Positions 11,837 to 25,796 are shown, counted from the first letter of the stretch. The stretch is 64,000 bases of DNA from Smittia aterrima (GCA_033063855.1 CP093829.1:17019537-17083536), one strand, 5' to 3'. Made by a program: numbers and translations. The notes: generated by a model not told the origin, from the sequence alone.

Positions 11837-14800
11837 GTGAGAAACGCTTTCATTTATTAAGAAATATTTTGAATGGTGAATGTGTAAAAAAAAACAAGTT
11901 GGCGCTCGTAATCGATCCACCAACACAGAAACTTCAAGCTCAAGTGGATTTGGTTGTCGCGTCTCATAAAAAACCAAAATTATTCATCGACAAAGTTCCT
12001 AAGCAAAATTTTATCTCGCGACGATGATCGCAAATGCGCAACAAAATTGCAGTTTCGTGCATACAAACGAATTGAAACTCTACAAACAAATGCTTTGCGG
12101 TCACATGAGCTCGCTCGAAGAGAAGAAATGAAAAAAGTTTTGAGATTCAAATCGCGGAGAAGAAAACGCCTCGAAAGGAAATCAACAGTTTTGCTTTTAC
12201 GTTTAGCTTTTCGCTGCCATCGTCGATGATCCGAGCACGCAACAAACGTCAAAGGGACGGCGAGAAAAAGTTGATCGAATTGGCGGAGAATGAAATTAAA
12301 TTTTCAATTGTGAATCTAACGTTCGAGGAAAAAGAAATCTGGATCGTCTCGACTCGAGAGTGAGAGAGAGAAAATTAAATTGAAAGTTTTATTTCAAATA
12401 TCATTCCATGTTTGGATCATGCACGAATATCCAGCTGCGAGTCATTAACCTTTTGTCTGAAATCCCATTAAAATCGGATAATAAAGAATGCAGAATAGCA
12501 TGAGCATCTTCACCGCCGTCGTCACCACATAATTTGTTTCTTACTCTTTGCCTATTGTTTTTGATATTTTGTGGTTTTTCGAGGCAAAGTCAAAGCAACG
12601 ACGATGGAAAAGGTTCTAAGCGAGAGAGGTGATTGAAAGTTTCATTGAGAATAATTGAATTCTCAGAGCTGCATTGAAGCTGAAATACGAGCAAAGCTAA
12701 GAAGAATGTTTCATTAACTCATTCGGAAAGAAATAACATTATTCCACTCGCCGAGCTCCGGTAATTCGTAATTGTCTAATACTTTTTTTGCGCTCTATGT
12801 TGCTTAAAGCAGCGCGCACAAAAACAAGCAAACGAAGTGAACTGAAAATTGTTTTGTTTCTGAAAGAAGAAAACTTAGCGATCAGCCGGAATTCCAATTT
12901 ATCAGTTTCTTGCTCTTTCTTCGTTCATTTCTGCTGTTGACCCGATGCTCCATTGGAAGGAAAATGGAACGTTGAGCTAAGCTCAAAGCAACGGAATGAA
13001 TTAATCTCTTAATGGGTCAGCATTCCAACCGTAATCCTCGGTTAACCTTGAAGCCCATCAGAGACTGAACCACATGCACTAATACCTCACAACATCCCCC
13101 CGGTCGTTAATATTTTCATTAATTAAAAAAGGTATTTGCGGAATGTCTCGTTGACCCTTGAGAAGGAGTAAAAGAAACAAGCTTAGCGGAATAAAAGTTT
13201 AGACTCAGCTGGCAAAATCAAGTGTGAGAGAGAGAGAAATGCAAATCATGAAACCAAACGAAGGTTGCCATTGACACAACTCACAAAGCACGAGATCAAG
13301 AGTTGAATGAAAAAGTCAAATAATTCATGAAGACAATGATGACGAAATGTTCTCGACGACCTTCTCGGCATCGACGAAGTCTTTTTCATCTTTATAAGAA
13401 GAGTTTCCGCCGCTAATTGTGTCGCTGCGCCAAGTGTCTCATAAAAATTAAAGTTATTATGAATCGAGTTTGTTCTCAACCTTCGCCCTAGGCGGTGCTG
13501 CAAAGTGTTGACTGAACTTTAGATGATAATTTTATGTACTGAGAAGTGGCGAGTGAAGGTAAAGAAGGTGGGAAAATATTTAAATTTTTCATGCCTCGTT
13601 TCGAGTAATTTGTCCACGATTAAATTCAATTTTATACAACGATTTCTTCTTGACTTTTCGAGCGAGCATTAGGTCAAAGCTCTGCATTTCATCTTTCAAT
13701 CAACTCTCGAATTATCGACAGCGATCAATAATTGGAACAGGTTGAGGGGAGGCAAAAAATAATAAATAAACTGAGTAAACCGCACGTAATCAATCTGGCG
13801 TGCCCTGAGCGACACAAGTGTTTGAGACACGCACGAGTTGACTCTCCAAATCGAACGAGACCTTAATTTATGTTTGTTTTCGTTCGCCCTCCGATTTTTG
13901 GCAAGTGCACGAACAGATTTTCCTGCTGATTGATCGGCTCAAAAAAGAGAGAAGAGGAAAAAAATGAATTTCGCAAGACGCAATTGATTCAACTGAACAT
14001 GATCTTGACGAAATATTTAATAAACATTTATTTTAAAAAAAAGAGTCGCTTCAACTTCAAATGAGGACACGCGATGTTTGCGTAATTTAATAAAACTTCA
14101 AACTCTTCCTCTCGATACGAGAAACCTCTCGACGTTCAATACCGATTTATCATTTAATCAACATCAATTTATGGTTTTAAACTTCGTTCACTTGTGCCAA
14201 GAGGTTTCATCTTAAAGTTGATTAATTGTTTGGTATCCATCGTTCGCCATTACGAAGAGAAATCCGCATGTGTCGCAACGACGCTTAATTATAGTCCATG
14301 ACTTGTGCGAAGAATGCAAAGATAGAAGTGCGAGACCTCCACAGAGAGAATTCGTAAAAAAAGCAAGTTCCTTGGATCAAGCCGTAAATATTTGCATCAA
14401 CGCACCAGCGACAGTGAAAGTTTCTCGCATCTCGTATCAAGAAAAACATGAAATGAGCTGCAAGATTGTAATGAATCGACGGAATAAATCGATTCCCATC
14501 GACAAGAAAATATTGTTTCTTTCTTCCTTCGATGACACACAACGTCGGTGTTAAAAGGCTGTCGTTTGAAGCGCGGAAGCCAAAGGAACGGAAGCAATTT
14601 CTCGATGTTGAATAATTAAATTTTAAATTGAATTGCGCTGCTTGCAGACTGTGGCAGCGGGTGTTCCCTGAGTGACGAAGTATTTTCTAATCTTTTACAT
14701 TGCATTGTTCAATGAACTTTCGAACAATCGAGTCACCATTTGACTCATAAATTTCCTGTTTCACAGCTGACAATAATTAAAGTGCCGAAAGTAAAATGAA

Positions 14801-17800
14801 CTCGATGATTACGATTAAAATTATTGATTTCTTTCTCGTTCGGTGATTGGGAAATTGCGGGCTAGCGAACAATGCTCGAGTTCATTTCAAGAGAATTGTA
14901 TCACCGTCAATGCTTCAATTACAAATTTTCTAGCTGAACAGACACAACGAGACGAAAGATTCACGGCGACTGTACCAGCTCGAGCGACGGAATGCTTGCG
15001 GTCTCGTAAATTACAGGTTCAATTTTCTACGGAGAGCTCAGTAGATTATGTCATGAAATTGAAATTAAGAGTGATTGTGACATCGATGAATTTTCATTAA
15101 TTTCCATTTCTCAACTCATTGGCTGCGATTAGATCTGATAAATTATCCCTCGACCCGTAGAAATTCCCGTGGAATCTTAATCGATTATCAAATTGTGAGA
15201 AGAAAGAGCTGTCGATTAGGAAAAAAGTAAAAAAGAGCTAAGCATGACACAAAATCTCAGGTGAATTGTGAATTGTACGCGCAGACACAACTTAATGTGG
15301 TCATAAGTTGAAAACCGGTTTCTCTTGATCACAGGTCGTGCTAGGCGAAAAAAGAAGTTTCGCTTCCATCATCAAGTCGCAATTCGCTTCGCTCATTCCC
15401 TCTTCAGCAGCCTCAAATAATTATTAACTCATTGCGCAATCGATGTTCGCATTATTCAACTTACAAGGCACTGTCACTTCAATCAGTGGCTCGTTCGTGA
15501 GCATCTGGTGATTTGTTAAGTTAAGCGTTGTGGCTTTCGATGAATGCGACTCGATCGAAACATTTTCCTCGACGATTTACTTTGATTGTTCGAACTGAAA
15601 TAACAAATCGAGAATTTTCCAATTGCGAATCATAAACTCGAGTTGAAAATCGAATAAATCAGTTTTGAATGAGCAGCAGCGCATCGAATAAAATCACGAA
15701 ATCGTTGACTATTTGTTCACAGTCCGGTTATGTGAATAATCCCAATTCAATTAGACGCTCCACAAACATGAAGTGTTTGAAATAACCAATTCAATCGATA
15801 CCTGATCCGCAGCTACGCTTTATGATTAATTATTGAGAGCACTGCTTTCCACTTACATAATGCTCGGCCGATAGTTGAAAACCATCAGCGATGAATTATC
15901 ATCGGTTTATGGTCAGCACGAGCTGTTTCAGCAATAAAAAAAAGCGCTCGAAGAATTTTATTAACTTGCGGTGTGCGTTTGACCTTCACGGATCCCGTTC
16001 GAAGCTGAAAGTTTTCTGATTGTGCTTCAATAAAACGAGTTAACTTCTTAAAGGTTTTCACACCAACTCAAATCTCGCTCTTATCGTAAAATTCCCGTAA
16101 AAAGCGCGACAGTAATCTCAAGGCGATTTGATTAGCCTTTCGTTTCCTTCCTTCGACATTAAGTCGTATGAGAAACGTTCTATGACTCGTCGCGCTTCTT
16201 TAAAAGAAGGAAAGAAAAAAAACAAGAATCTGATGACTCTTTGTGTTTAGATTGCTTGCCATATCCACTGATTTGAATTAATCTTGTTTTTGGCTTTATA
16301 AGAAAAAATGCTGATTGGAAATAAAATGCTTTGTTCGCGTCTTGTGCGTTTATCTCTCAAGAGTCTTCTTTATCGCGAAACATCGAGATGAGAAATTACA
16401 AGCGATAATCCTTAAAGTCTCAAAAATATTTCGTCGACGAATTTTGTTTCATTTGAAATCAACGGGGAAGAGCGAACTGTGCACATACGCAATTCACCTG
16501 AGGGGATCCGACCAACATTAATCTTGATAACAATTTATTATGCTCGTGTTCCGTGAGCAAACTTGCACGACGAACAGAAAAAAAAAATCGAGATTTGTCT
16601 TCTCCAGTTCTTCCTCCTCATCTCCTCTTCGTTCTCTGTGTCCCGTCCTATGTCTTAATTTTCTTTTTTCTTGAGGAAACAAAAGTTATTTTGACTGACG
16701 TGTTTATCATGCGGTGTGTGCCTTAGAATGAAATCACGACGAGGAGATTCATTAAATTTGCACGAGGGTGGCGAATTCGGTTTCAGATTTCGAGAGGCGG
16801 CGTTGGATGACGGATGTAAATCATAACAGATCAGAGAGAGCTGGGGCAAATCCACTGAAGTTGATTTATATTTCCTCCGGGCGTGAGCTTGAAAAGACAG
16901 AAAAAGAAAAAGCGAACAAAGGAAATTCTCGGAAAACTAATAAGCATTTTCCCTCAGACGTCGTTGTCGTCGTCCGCTGTTTGATTTGTTTGCGGTTTTC
17001 TAGCTCTGCACGCTTTCTTTTCGCTTTACGCTCTCTTTGATGTGACACGAAAAGCTTTAACTTCTGAACTGTTTGATAAGAACTTCGACATGAACATCGG
17101 TTTGCCACCGCAGATTGTTTTCTTATCGTTTTCAAAGAATTTTCACATCACTGAGCGACAATCTTAATCTTCACTTACAAAAGTCTCAGGGGAGTTTACA
17201 AGGACTCTATTGATTTACGACATTTATCTCACTCGCTCTCACTCTCTCTCGCTTCCTCAGTCTGGTTTCGCAAATAATTTATCGTAAAACTTGTTGATTA
17301 CATTCCGGTTTCGAAAATTTTTGTGGGTTTTTGGGTTTCCCTTCTCGTTTTGATTTACCGGCGTATGAGAATGTCTCCAATGTTGTTGTAAACAAATGAC
17401 TCTGACAAGCATCCGAGAAGTGTTTTAATCCCAGAGCAACATGAAGTTAATTTAATTTTAGATTGCGAGAAGCTTAAAGCTTCCACTTGGCGCTCGATGT
17501 GAGAAATTTATGAAACAAACTTGTAAATATAAACTTGGTGACCCTCTTAGCCACACTCAACAGTCAAGTACGTTCCACTTGAAAATATTTCTGTTCAATG
17601 AAATGCTCTGCACGTCAAAGACTTGCGAAAAGTTGTTTCTCTCTTAAAGTACTTCAGAAATTATCGCTTTCCGATCGCCAACAGCGAGACAGCGCGTTGC
17701 TCGTGATTTTCTATAATTATTGATTTTGATTTCACGGACGACTAAGAGCGCACGGTCCGAAAAATAGATTTTAACGCGGCTCAAATTAACCGAAGTCGTT

Positions 17801-19723
17801 TAAATAGAGACGTGAAATACAGTTGAGATTGTAAGTTACGATACTGTTCAGCGTCTGTCATTAGTTCAGATATTTAAACATTAACGCGATCGATTTATTC
17901 GCGTTAGGGACATCTGCGGAGCTCAATTTAGTGTTCCATCTCTGGAAAGTGTCAATCTCATAACAGATTTAAGCGAGAGAAATGGAAAAATTGGAACTTT
18001 CTCTTCTCGTTCGACGAGCATCATCGAGAAATGAAATTGACTTGCGAGCGACGTAAAGCTGACGTCGAAATTTGGCGGAAAAAATTGTCCATCAGTGAAT
18101 GAATGATTGCTTCATGATTTCTTGTTTAAAGTCATTCGGGTCAGATCTCTGATGGACCAATTAAGTCTGATTAAAGGTGCTTACTTTGACACTGCGACAA
18201 ATTAATGAACGTTGACTTGAAGTTAAACGTGAGCTGCGAACTTATCTGGCTTCATAAAAAATAAATTCAAACTCTTTCATGTACAGCAGAACTCTGCAGA
18301 CGAAAGGAAAACTTTTCCATTCAAGAGTCGTTCACTCCTTTGCCAATTTATGCAAAATGATGCGACATTCCTTCCATGACAAGTCGAATCGCAAAGGTGC
18401 GAACATTTCTTACATTCCCACAAGAGCGAGGGAATGACGAGGAAAAATGGTCTCAGACGAAGGTTTTTTAGGGGGAAAAGAAGCTTAATTGATTAACTTT
18501 GACGAATGCTATGCAATAAATCAAGATTCCCGTGAGTTGAAAAATTGCCGCATTGATCCAACTCAATTCATTCCAGTCGCAACAGAACGAACCTGTAGCA
18601 AAGGCAGAGTTTCCTTTCCTTCGAGTATGTCAAAGGCACTCGTCACCTTGCCAAACTGAAAACTCCGCATCAAAACCCTGAACACGAAATTCTCTTTTAC
18701 TCGAAGCGAGGCCATTGCAAGTGCAAAATACAAAAAAAAAATGCATGAAAGCAGAGGATGGACCATGTTCATTGGAATGGAAACAGTAAAAATGCAGTGA
18801 AAAGGGAAACTTCATACAACAAAGCGTAAAGTTCCGTTTCAAAAAAAAAACAATTTTCATAAATACCGTCTCGTTGAACAGTCGAGTCGACTTTAAGCGA
18901 AGAAATGGAAACCTTAAATTTACTTTTCATTGCAAGATTTTACTTAAACCTGTCATCCGATCGCTCGCACGATTTTACGACGTCGCATCTCATCATCTCT
19001 TCTCTCAGTTCATGACAAATCTAAATAAAAACCGCCTCGGCAAATTGTCGTCTTGTGCTGATGACAAATGGAAGAATGAGACATTCCATCTTTACACACA
19101 AGAGCAAGAGATGACACACATTAAGCTCAAGATAATTTCACTTCTCATTCTTCTGAATCGGGCGGGTCGAGTTTCTCAAAACGACAAGGGAGATAATAAA
19201 AACACCTGACGACGTATGATTTGTATTTTTTTTTCTCTTCTTTTACGGTCGACGGATACGAATTCATGATAAACAATTATTGATGGGATCCACTTCGTCA
19301 AATATTTACATCGTCAGTCGGCAACAATGAGGAATTTCACTTCTTTCTTCTTCTGCTTCAACGCTTCTTCATTATCGGTTTCGGTTGCAAGGGCCGCTGC
19401 TAGCTATTCACGCTTCACTTTAAAGAGATTAACGAGAGATTTCACTTTCAAATTTCATCGCTTAATTTAAAGTCTTTTACATAAAATGCGTTAATCGAAA
19501 AGCTTTTGTGTGAGCTCGGCCATTGCTCGTAACGAAAACCGATTACACACGAAATAGCTTCTTCCGAGTCGAATCGAGTCTCAGACGGTAACAAAGTGAA
19601 ATGAATATCATGCTCAAGCATATCGAGCTCCCATTAACGAATTCATTTGACGACATTTATAAATTGAAGTGAATTTCGAGAGTCCACATGACCTCGATCA
19701 ATTTTTTTTTCAACTTTCAAAAT

Positions 19724-19729
19724 TTTATT
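19724..19729 (-). terminator. Poly(A) signal of S28 copy A
   Basis: TTTATT on the plus strand (AATAAA on the minus), 22 nt past the stop codon. Equivalent signals occur after copy B (21732-21737), copy C (23674-23679) and copy E (28488-28493). I see none close to copy D. Confidence 0.55.
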
Positions 19730-19751
19730 TCATCCATTTTCAATTTAAAAA

Positions 19752-21466
19752 TTAAAGTTGTCGCTGAAGCCAAATCTGAACGAGTTCGAAAATTCTTTGT
19801 TTGCTCGCTGCCATCTCAGGAGTGTCATTGGCACTTGCTGAGTACAAATCGGAGCAATGCGTTTCAACTAAAAATCAAATTTTAACTTTTTGAATCAAAA
19901 GAAACTTCACGATCTAACTTACGAGGAAGAATTACTGTTGGTGAAGATTCGTTGATGTCTTCTTGAACTCCCATCGTATGCCATGGATCAAATTGCCCGT
20001 GAGTTGAGTAAACATTGAAAACGTTTGGTGTCAATGCTCCGTACATCGTGTTAACTCTATCAACGTTGCTTTGAACAATCTCTGGAGTAAAGCTGATAAG
20101 AAAAGCAATAAATTAAAGCCTATCGAGATCAACAAAGCACTTTACAACTCACGCTCCGTTGTAAAAATCGGCACAGAGAGCAAGAGACAAATCGACGGGG
20201 AAGCCCGAGCCGAAGAGAATGTTATCAGATCCTGAAGACTGATACCAACCGTACTCAGCACAAGTTTGATAATACCATTGTCTGATTTCGTAAATAGCTC
20301 CAAAGTCATCCCAGCCAATTCCACCGAAAATGTAAATGAAACTCAAGTAGCGATGATCATAACAGAAGATCGAGGGATCGCCAGATTCTCCCCAATACCA
20401 AATGCTGAGAGCTTCGAGATCATCTTCAGCTTCAATTTCGTTTAATTCGTCGCATTCCTTTTGAATGTCTTGACTAGCTTCGCGATGGTATTGAACGATT
20501 CCGGAGAAAGGCCCAGCGACATCAGAAAAGAAAGACCAAACATCGACTGTGTTCGTTAAATTTAATGGATAGCAAAGATGGAAGATTTGCTCAATTCTCG
20601 AGGTTTCACCAGAATCGACGAGTCTCTCGAGCTCGGCAAAGGCATTTCTGATTCTGTTTGAACACGTCGCACCGCCTCGAGCGACAAAAGCTTCAGAAAC
20701 GACTTCTTTATATTCAACAAAATCAACTTTCGCTTCAAGTGGAGCACTTGATGACCACGCGCCATTTGCGAGATGAGGATATTTCTGCATAAACCAAGTT
20801 GCCATTGTTGCGCTGTAAGATCCTCCAACGAGAATTACACCCGAGTTAGTCAAGTCTGAGTTGTTTTCCTTGATCGTGACGATAAAATGAGCCAAATCAG
20901 CGAGAGCTTGATCGACATTAAGATATTTCAAGTTATCCAAAGTTAGATTTTGCGTTGGTCTGCTTTGTCCATAATAGCGATGCTCAGTGTAATACATCGT
21001 TCCATTTAGATCGCCTGAGAATGCAAATTCTTCGCATAAATTCTTTTAAACGAAAAACTTTAACTCACGAGCCATGTCGTGCATGTGACCAGTCTTGAGC
21101 CAACCTTCAGAAATAGTCCACTCTCCACCTGGAACGAAAATTTGTTTCGAGTCTTCTTCACTTCAAAATCGATAAGCACTCACCAATGTTAATGAAGATT
21201 GGGCCGCCTGACACAAGATAATCGCTGTTCTCCATGTATCGCATGTTCCAAGTTCTTTCATCTTGTGGATCAAAGTTATTTAATTTTTGTTCAATCCACT
21301 TTGTTTCAACAAACGCATCAGCGAACTTCGCGAATTTATCGAGAGGCGGCTCGCGTTGCAAAAGATATTTTTTATTGATAGCAAGATCAAACTTTGTTAG
21401 TGCTCTTGTTGCGACTGAGAACTCAGCCAACGTGGCAAACAACAGAATTCCTACGAGGAACTTCAT
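19752..21466 (-). CDS. Secreted serine carboxypeptidase, family S28, copy A
   Basis: Prolyl carboxypeptidase/thymus-specific serine protease family: secreted or lysosomal enzymes that cleave near proline. Exons are 21466-21184, 21128-21069, 21014-20153, 20092-19923 and 19867-19752, giving 496 residues, usual for the family. Seen: a hydrophobic signal peptide (KFLVGILLFATLAEFSVA), a WNMRYMENSDY and GGPIFINIGG core, MYYTEHRYYGQS, the nucleophile in GVILVGGSYSATMATW, the catalytic Asp in STHGQFDPW and the His in LETHCSDL. The triad is complete, so an active enzyme is expected. It is the last gene of the array in transcription direction. AATAAA lies on the minus strand at 19729-19724. The likely site of action is the gut lumen, inferred from the signal peptide and the GATA block upstream; a lysosomal role is possible. 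Confidence 0.93.
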
Positions 21467-21525
21467 GCTTCAGAGTAATGAAAGAAACTGAAAGAAAAGA
21501 TTGATTTGTAAGCTCTTAAGAGCTT

Positions 21526-21558
21526 TTCGATAAGACAGGAAGGAAGCTGATTAGATTA
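21526..21558 (-). promoter_or_regulatory. Conserved GATA block upstream of S28 copy A
   Basis: On the plus strand it reads TTCGATAAGACAGG then AAGCTGATTAGATTA, 60 nt from the ATG. The GATAAGA core and the GATTAGATTA tail recur before other copies of the array. This copy carries a 4-nt expansion between the two halves. Confidence 0.6.
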
Positions 21559-21764
21559 AGTAATATCAACAATATTTTGGAATCAAGTGTAGCTAATTAA
21601 AGACTCAATCTTATCGACACCATTGATAAAGAATCCACTGATTTTTATTGTCATAGAACACTCAAGTTCAGCGATTTATAAATTGAGTTTAAAAGATTAG
21701 AAATAAAACTTAACGTCCGGGAAGTAAAAAGTTTATTGCTGTCTTCATTGTTTTTTCAAATCTT

Positions 21765-23462
21765 TTACTTCAACCATTGTCTGACGAGTTCGGAAATCTT
21801 TGCTTTACTAGCTAACATTTCTGGAGTATCGTTCTCACTGATCGAATACAAATCGGAGCAATGAGTCTCAACTGAAAAATCCGAGCTTTTACTTTAAAAA
21901 TCAATAATCGAAAAGCGAAAACTTACGAGGAAGAATCGTTGTTGGCGAAGATTCGTTTATGTCAACTTGAACTCCCATTGGACGCCATGGATCGAATTGT
22001 CCGTGAGTTGAGTAAACTTTAAAAACGTTTGGTCGCAAAGCTCCATAAAGTTTATTGACACGTTCAACATTGCTTTGAACTTTCTCAGGAGTAAACCTGA
22101 AATAAAATTATTTGAATGAACTCTGAGAAACAACAAACAATGGAGGAGAATTTACCCGTAGATACCGCTGCAGAATGAAAGCGACAAATCAGCGGGGACC
22201 ATAGATCCAAGAATAATGTTGTCAGATCCTGACGATTGATACCAACCATACTCAGCACAAGTTTGATATCTCCATTGTCTGTTCGCGCTGGTAACTGCGG
22301 AATCCGTCCACTGCGTTTGAGAATATCTGTTGAAAGCGCCCTCGTATCGATGATTATAACAAGAAGGACGAGCTGGATCTTCTGGGCCTCCCCACCACCA
22401 AAGACTTAACGCTTCAAGGTCATCGTCAGTATCAGAACTCATCAAAAAATTGCATTCATTTTGAATATCTTGAAAGTGCTCGCGGTGATATTGCACAATG
22501 CCACTGAAAGGCCCAGTGGCGCTTGAGAAGAAAGACCAAGTGTCCAGGGAGTTAGTGAGATCCAATGGATAGCATAGACGGAAAATTCTTTCGATTTCTG
22601 AAGAGTTTCCTTGTTCTGCAAGTCTTTCAAGAGCGTCAACTGCTCGTTCGATTCTACCTGCGCATGCCGAACCGCCAAGAGTTTGAATAGCTTCAGTGAC
22701 AACTTCTTTGTATTCAATAAAATCAACTTTCGCTTCAAGTGGAGCGCTTGATGACCACGCGCCATTTGCGAGATGAGGATATTTCTGCATGAACCATGTC
22801 GCCATTGTTGCGCTGTAAGATCCTCCAACGAGAATTACACCTGAGTTTGTCAGAAAATCATCTTCCTTCTTGATAGTGACGATGAAATGTGCTAAGTCAG
22901 CAAGAGCTTGATCGATTGTCAAGTATCTCAAGTTATCGACAGTTACATTTTGAGTTGGATGACTCTCGCCATAATAGCGATGCTCAGTGTAATACATCGT
23001 TCCATTTAAATCGCCTGAGAACAAATTTATTTCAAATTGTTTGTCAAACGAAAAGATTTTTACTCACGAGCCATGTCGTGCATGTGACCAGTCAGTAACC
23101 ATCCTTCCGAAATTGTCCACTCGCCACCTAGACAATAAAGATTCTCTCATGAAAGCTCATGCACAGAGTTTGTTGAACTCACCGATGTAAATAAAGATTG
23201 GGCCTCCTGGTTGCAGATAATCAATGTTTTGCATGTATCGCATGTTCCATCTTCTCGCATCAAGCGAATCAAAGTGATTTAATCTTTGTGTAATCCACTT
23301 TGTTGTAACAACTGCATCAGCGAGCTTTGCATTTTTGTCAAGAGGTGGTTCTCGAATGTTATACTTTTTGAATAATGGGAGGTCTTGCTGCGTTAGAACT
23401 GTAGTAGCGAATGATAACTCTGTTAACGTAGCAATCAACACAATTCCGAAAACGAACTTCAT
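21765..23462 (-). CDS. Secreted serine carboxypeptidase, family S28, copy B
   Basis: Tandem paralogue of copy A with the same exon plan: 23462-23183, 23127-23068, 23014-22156, 22096-21927 and 21871-21765, giving 491 residues. Signal peptide KFVFGIVLIATLTELSFA. The active-site serine is in GVILVGGSYSATMATW, the Asp in STHGQFDPW and the His in LETHCSDL, so the triad is intact. The junction of exons 2 and 3 encodes MAR-DLNGTM as in copies A and D. The C-terminus is three residues shorter than in copies A, C and E, ending VRQWLK. Minus-strand AATAAA lies at 21737-21732. Function as for copy A: extracellular proline-related peptidase. Only 298 nt separate its stop from copy A's ATG, so each gene appears to have its own compact promoter. 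Confidence 0.93.
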
Positions 23463-23520
23463 TCTGCGAAAACGTGAAAGAAACTGATCAGAATTTCAAG
23501 CTGCAAGCTTAATAAGAGGT

Positions 23521-23550
23521 GTTCGATAAGACAAGAAGCTGATTAGATTA
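23521..23550 (-). promoter_or_regulatory. Conserved GATA block upstream of S28 copy B
   Basis: Plus-strand TTCGATAAGACAAGAAGCTG followed by ATTAGATTA, 59 nt from the ATG. Between block and ATG the minus strand carries the TATA-like CTTATTAAGC, implying a 5'UTR of only about 15-25 nt. Confidence 0.62.
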
Positions 23551-23722
23551 ACGGTCAATAAATATTTGATAATCGATTCTTAGCTTTATTCAATTATAGA
23601 CTCATTGGCGTATCTTATCGATAACGTTGATTAAAGAAAATAAACTTCAGTGAAAACCAAATGAGTCAACAACTTTATTTGAATGTAAAAACTTTCGTCG
23701 CTCTCGTCACAAGCCACGAAGT

Positions 23723-25434
23723 CTAAAGTTCAATTTGAAGCCACTCTTGAACAAGTTGGAAAATTCTTTGTTTGCTTGCAAACACTTCTGGTGAGTCTCT
23801 TGCACTGATTGAATTCAAATCAGAGCAATGCGTTTCAACTGAAAAAACCACAATTAAGTTTCAAGAATCATAGAAAAACTTTTGAATTGACTTACGAGGA
23901 AGAATCACTGTTGGCGAGGATTCGTTGATATCTTCTTGAACTCCCATTGGACGCCATGGATCAAATTCTCCGTGAGTTGAATAAACATTTCGAACACGAG
24001 GCTCCAAAGCTCCGTACAAAGTGTTAACTCGATCAACATTTGCATGAACGTCCTCAGGAGTGAAACTGAATGAGAAATATTTGATTAAACTCTCGAAATT
24101 GATTGTACATTCCGTGACTCACAGTCCGTCGTAAAGTTGATCGCAAAGTGCAACCGACATATCAGCGGGGAAGCCCGATCCGAAGAGAATGTTGTCAGAT
24201 CCTGACGATTGATACCAACCATACTCAGCACAAGTTTGATAGAGCCATTGTCTGTAAGAGGAAGTTGCCGCGTAATCTGTCCACTGAGTACGCCCGTACC
24301 AGTAAACCCATTCTGAGAAACGATGATTAAAACAAGAAGGATATTCTGGATCAGCTGGACCTCCCCACCACCAATTGGCTAGGGCTTCAAGGTCGTCTTC
24401 AGTGTCTTCTCCCATCAAATTACCGCAATTTATTTGAATATTCTGATAGTATTCACTGTGGTATTGAACGATGCCAGAGAAAGGACCAGCAGCTTGTGTG
24501 AAGAAAGAGGCAGAATCAAGCGAATTATTAAGATCTAAGGGATGGCAAAGACGGAAGACTCTCTCGATTTCTGAAGAGTTTCCTTCTTCTGCAAGCCTGT
24601 CGAGAGCAGTGAAAGCATTTCTGATTCTGTTTGCACATGCTGAACCACCACGAGCTTCAAAAGCTTGTGAGACAACTTCTTTGTATTCGACGAAATCAAC
24701 TTTCGCTTCAAGTGGAGCACTTGATGACCACGCGCCATTTGCAAGTTGAGGATATTTTTGCATGAACCATGTTGCCATTGTTGCGCTGTAAGATGCACCA
24801 ACGAGAATCACTCCTGAGTCTCTCAAGTCTTCGTTTTCGTTTTTGATCGTGACGATAAAATGAGCTAAGTCAGCGAGAGCTTGATCGACTGTTAAGAATG
24901 CTAGATTTTCTGTCGTAATATTTGGAGTTGGATGACTTTGGCCGTAATAGCGATGCTCAGTGTAATACATCGTTCCATTGAGAACAACTGGGAAAAAACG
25001 TTTAAGTTCATTTTCATTTATGATTATAATTTACTTACGAGCCATGTCGTGCATGTGACCTGTGCTCAGCCAACCAGCAGAAATCTCCCACTCGCCACCT
25101 TTTGATGTTGAGATTAAAATCAAATTATAATTAAAATCGACAAGCACTTACCAATGTAAATGAAAATTGGCCCGCCTGGCTGGAGATTAACTTTGTTCTC
25201 CATGTAGCGCATATTCCACGTTCTCTTATCTTGTGGATTAAAGTTATCCAATCTTTGCTCAATCCATTTTATTTCAACTACCGCCTCATTGAATGTTGCG
25301 AACTTATCAATTGGAGGCTCTCGGTTCAAGCGATATTTCTGGAGAATTGGGAGGTCATGCTGGGAGAACTCTCTTACAGCAAATGAGGACTCAGTCAACG
25401 CTGCGATCAGCACAATCACGACAAGGAACTTCAT
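23723..25434 (-). CDS. Secreted serine carboxypeptidase, family S28, copy C
   Basis: Third tandem paralogue. Exons are 25434-25152, 25098-25039, 24987-24123, 24065-23896 and 23838-23723, giving 497 residues. Signal peptide KFLVVIVLIAALTESSFA. The nucleophile sits in GVILVGASYSATMATW (GAS rather than GGS), the Asp in STHGEFDPW and the His in the LETHCSDL-type motif, so catalysis should be retained. Exon 3 begins with LVLNGTM in place of DLNGTM, a variant shared only with copy E. The exon 2 acceptor has a poor pyrimidine tract (ATCAAAAG) but is shared in form with copy D. Minus-strand AATAAA lies at 23679-23674. Upstream (25435-26431) lie the GATA block and, further on, the TIR element next to copy D. 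The role is inferred as for copies A and B. Confidence 0.93.
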
Positions 25435-25491
25435 CCCCGAAAGTTTTTAATGGAACTAGTGAAAATTCAAGTCACAAGCTGTATAAGAACA

Positions 25492-25521
25492 CTTCGATAA
25501 GACAAGAAGCTGATTAGATTA
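25492..25521 (-). promoter_or_regulatory. Conserved GATA block upstream of S28 copy C
   Basis: Plus-strand TTCGATAAGACAAGAAGCTG then ATTAGATTA, identical to copy B across the block, 58 nt from the ATG. A TATA-like CTTATACAGC lies between block and ATG on the minus strand. Confidence 0.62.
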
Positions 25522-25765
25522 TTTATTAATCATTTGATAGGTAAATCGTACGATGAAGTCACCCACTCAATCATGAAAATATAATATTTTGTAACTGAAT
25601 GATTCAGACGGTTCTCTTGAATTTCTTGATTAGCTTGGTCTTTCCCAAAATCCAAGAAGACAGCCCAAGGTCAAATGCTGCTAATAAAAGCTCACGTAAT
25701 CCACTCATATCAATATTGATAAAGAATCTTTGGATATTTTTGAAAGGAAAACAAACATCAAACTC

Positions 25766-25796
25766 AAAATTGCAAGGGGCGGATAACAGTAGGAAA
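25766..25796. repeat. Left target-site duplication and terminal inverted repeat
   Basis: AAAATT (25766-25771) followed by the 25-bp repeat 25772-25796, which matches the reverse complement of 26356-26380 without mismatch. Confidence 0.85.

Larger units (their letters stand above)
10823..19751. other. Gene-poor interval, about 8.9 kb
   Basis: Between the Ski3-like stop and the last exon of the first S28 gene I find no exon chain with conserved protein content. Open frames here are short, unrelated to known domains and often overlap on both strands. The DNA is AT-rich with many TAATTA-type homeodomain-like words and short CT/GA runs (for example 17229-17251). A possible non-coding first exon at about 11537-11836 is listed separately. 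The stretch could hold enhancers or an unannotated lncRNA, but nothing in the sequence proves it. Confidence 0.45.

Noticed and set aside
11824..12252. Overlapping Lys/Arg-rich open frames on both strands
   Set aside because: Low-complexity basic composition and no domain. They lie across the candidate 5'UTR donor and look like AT-rich background.
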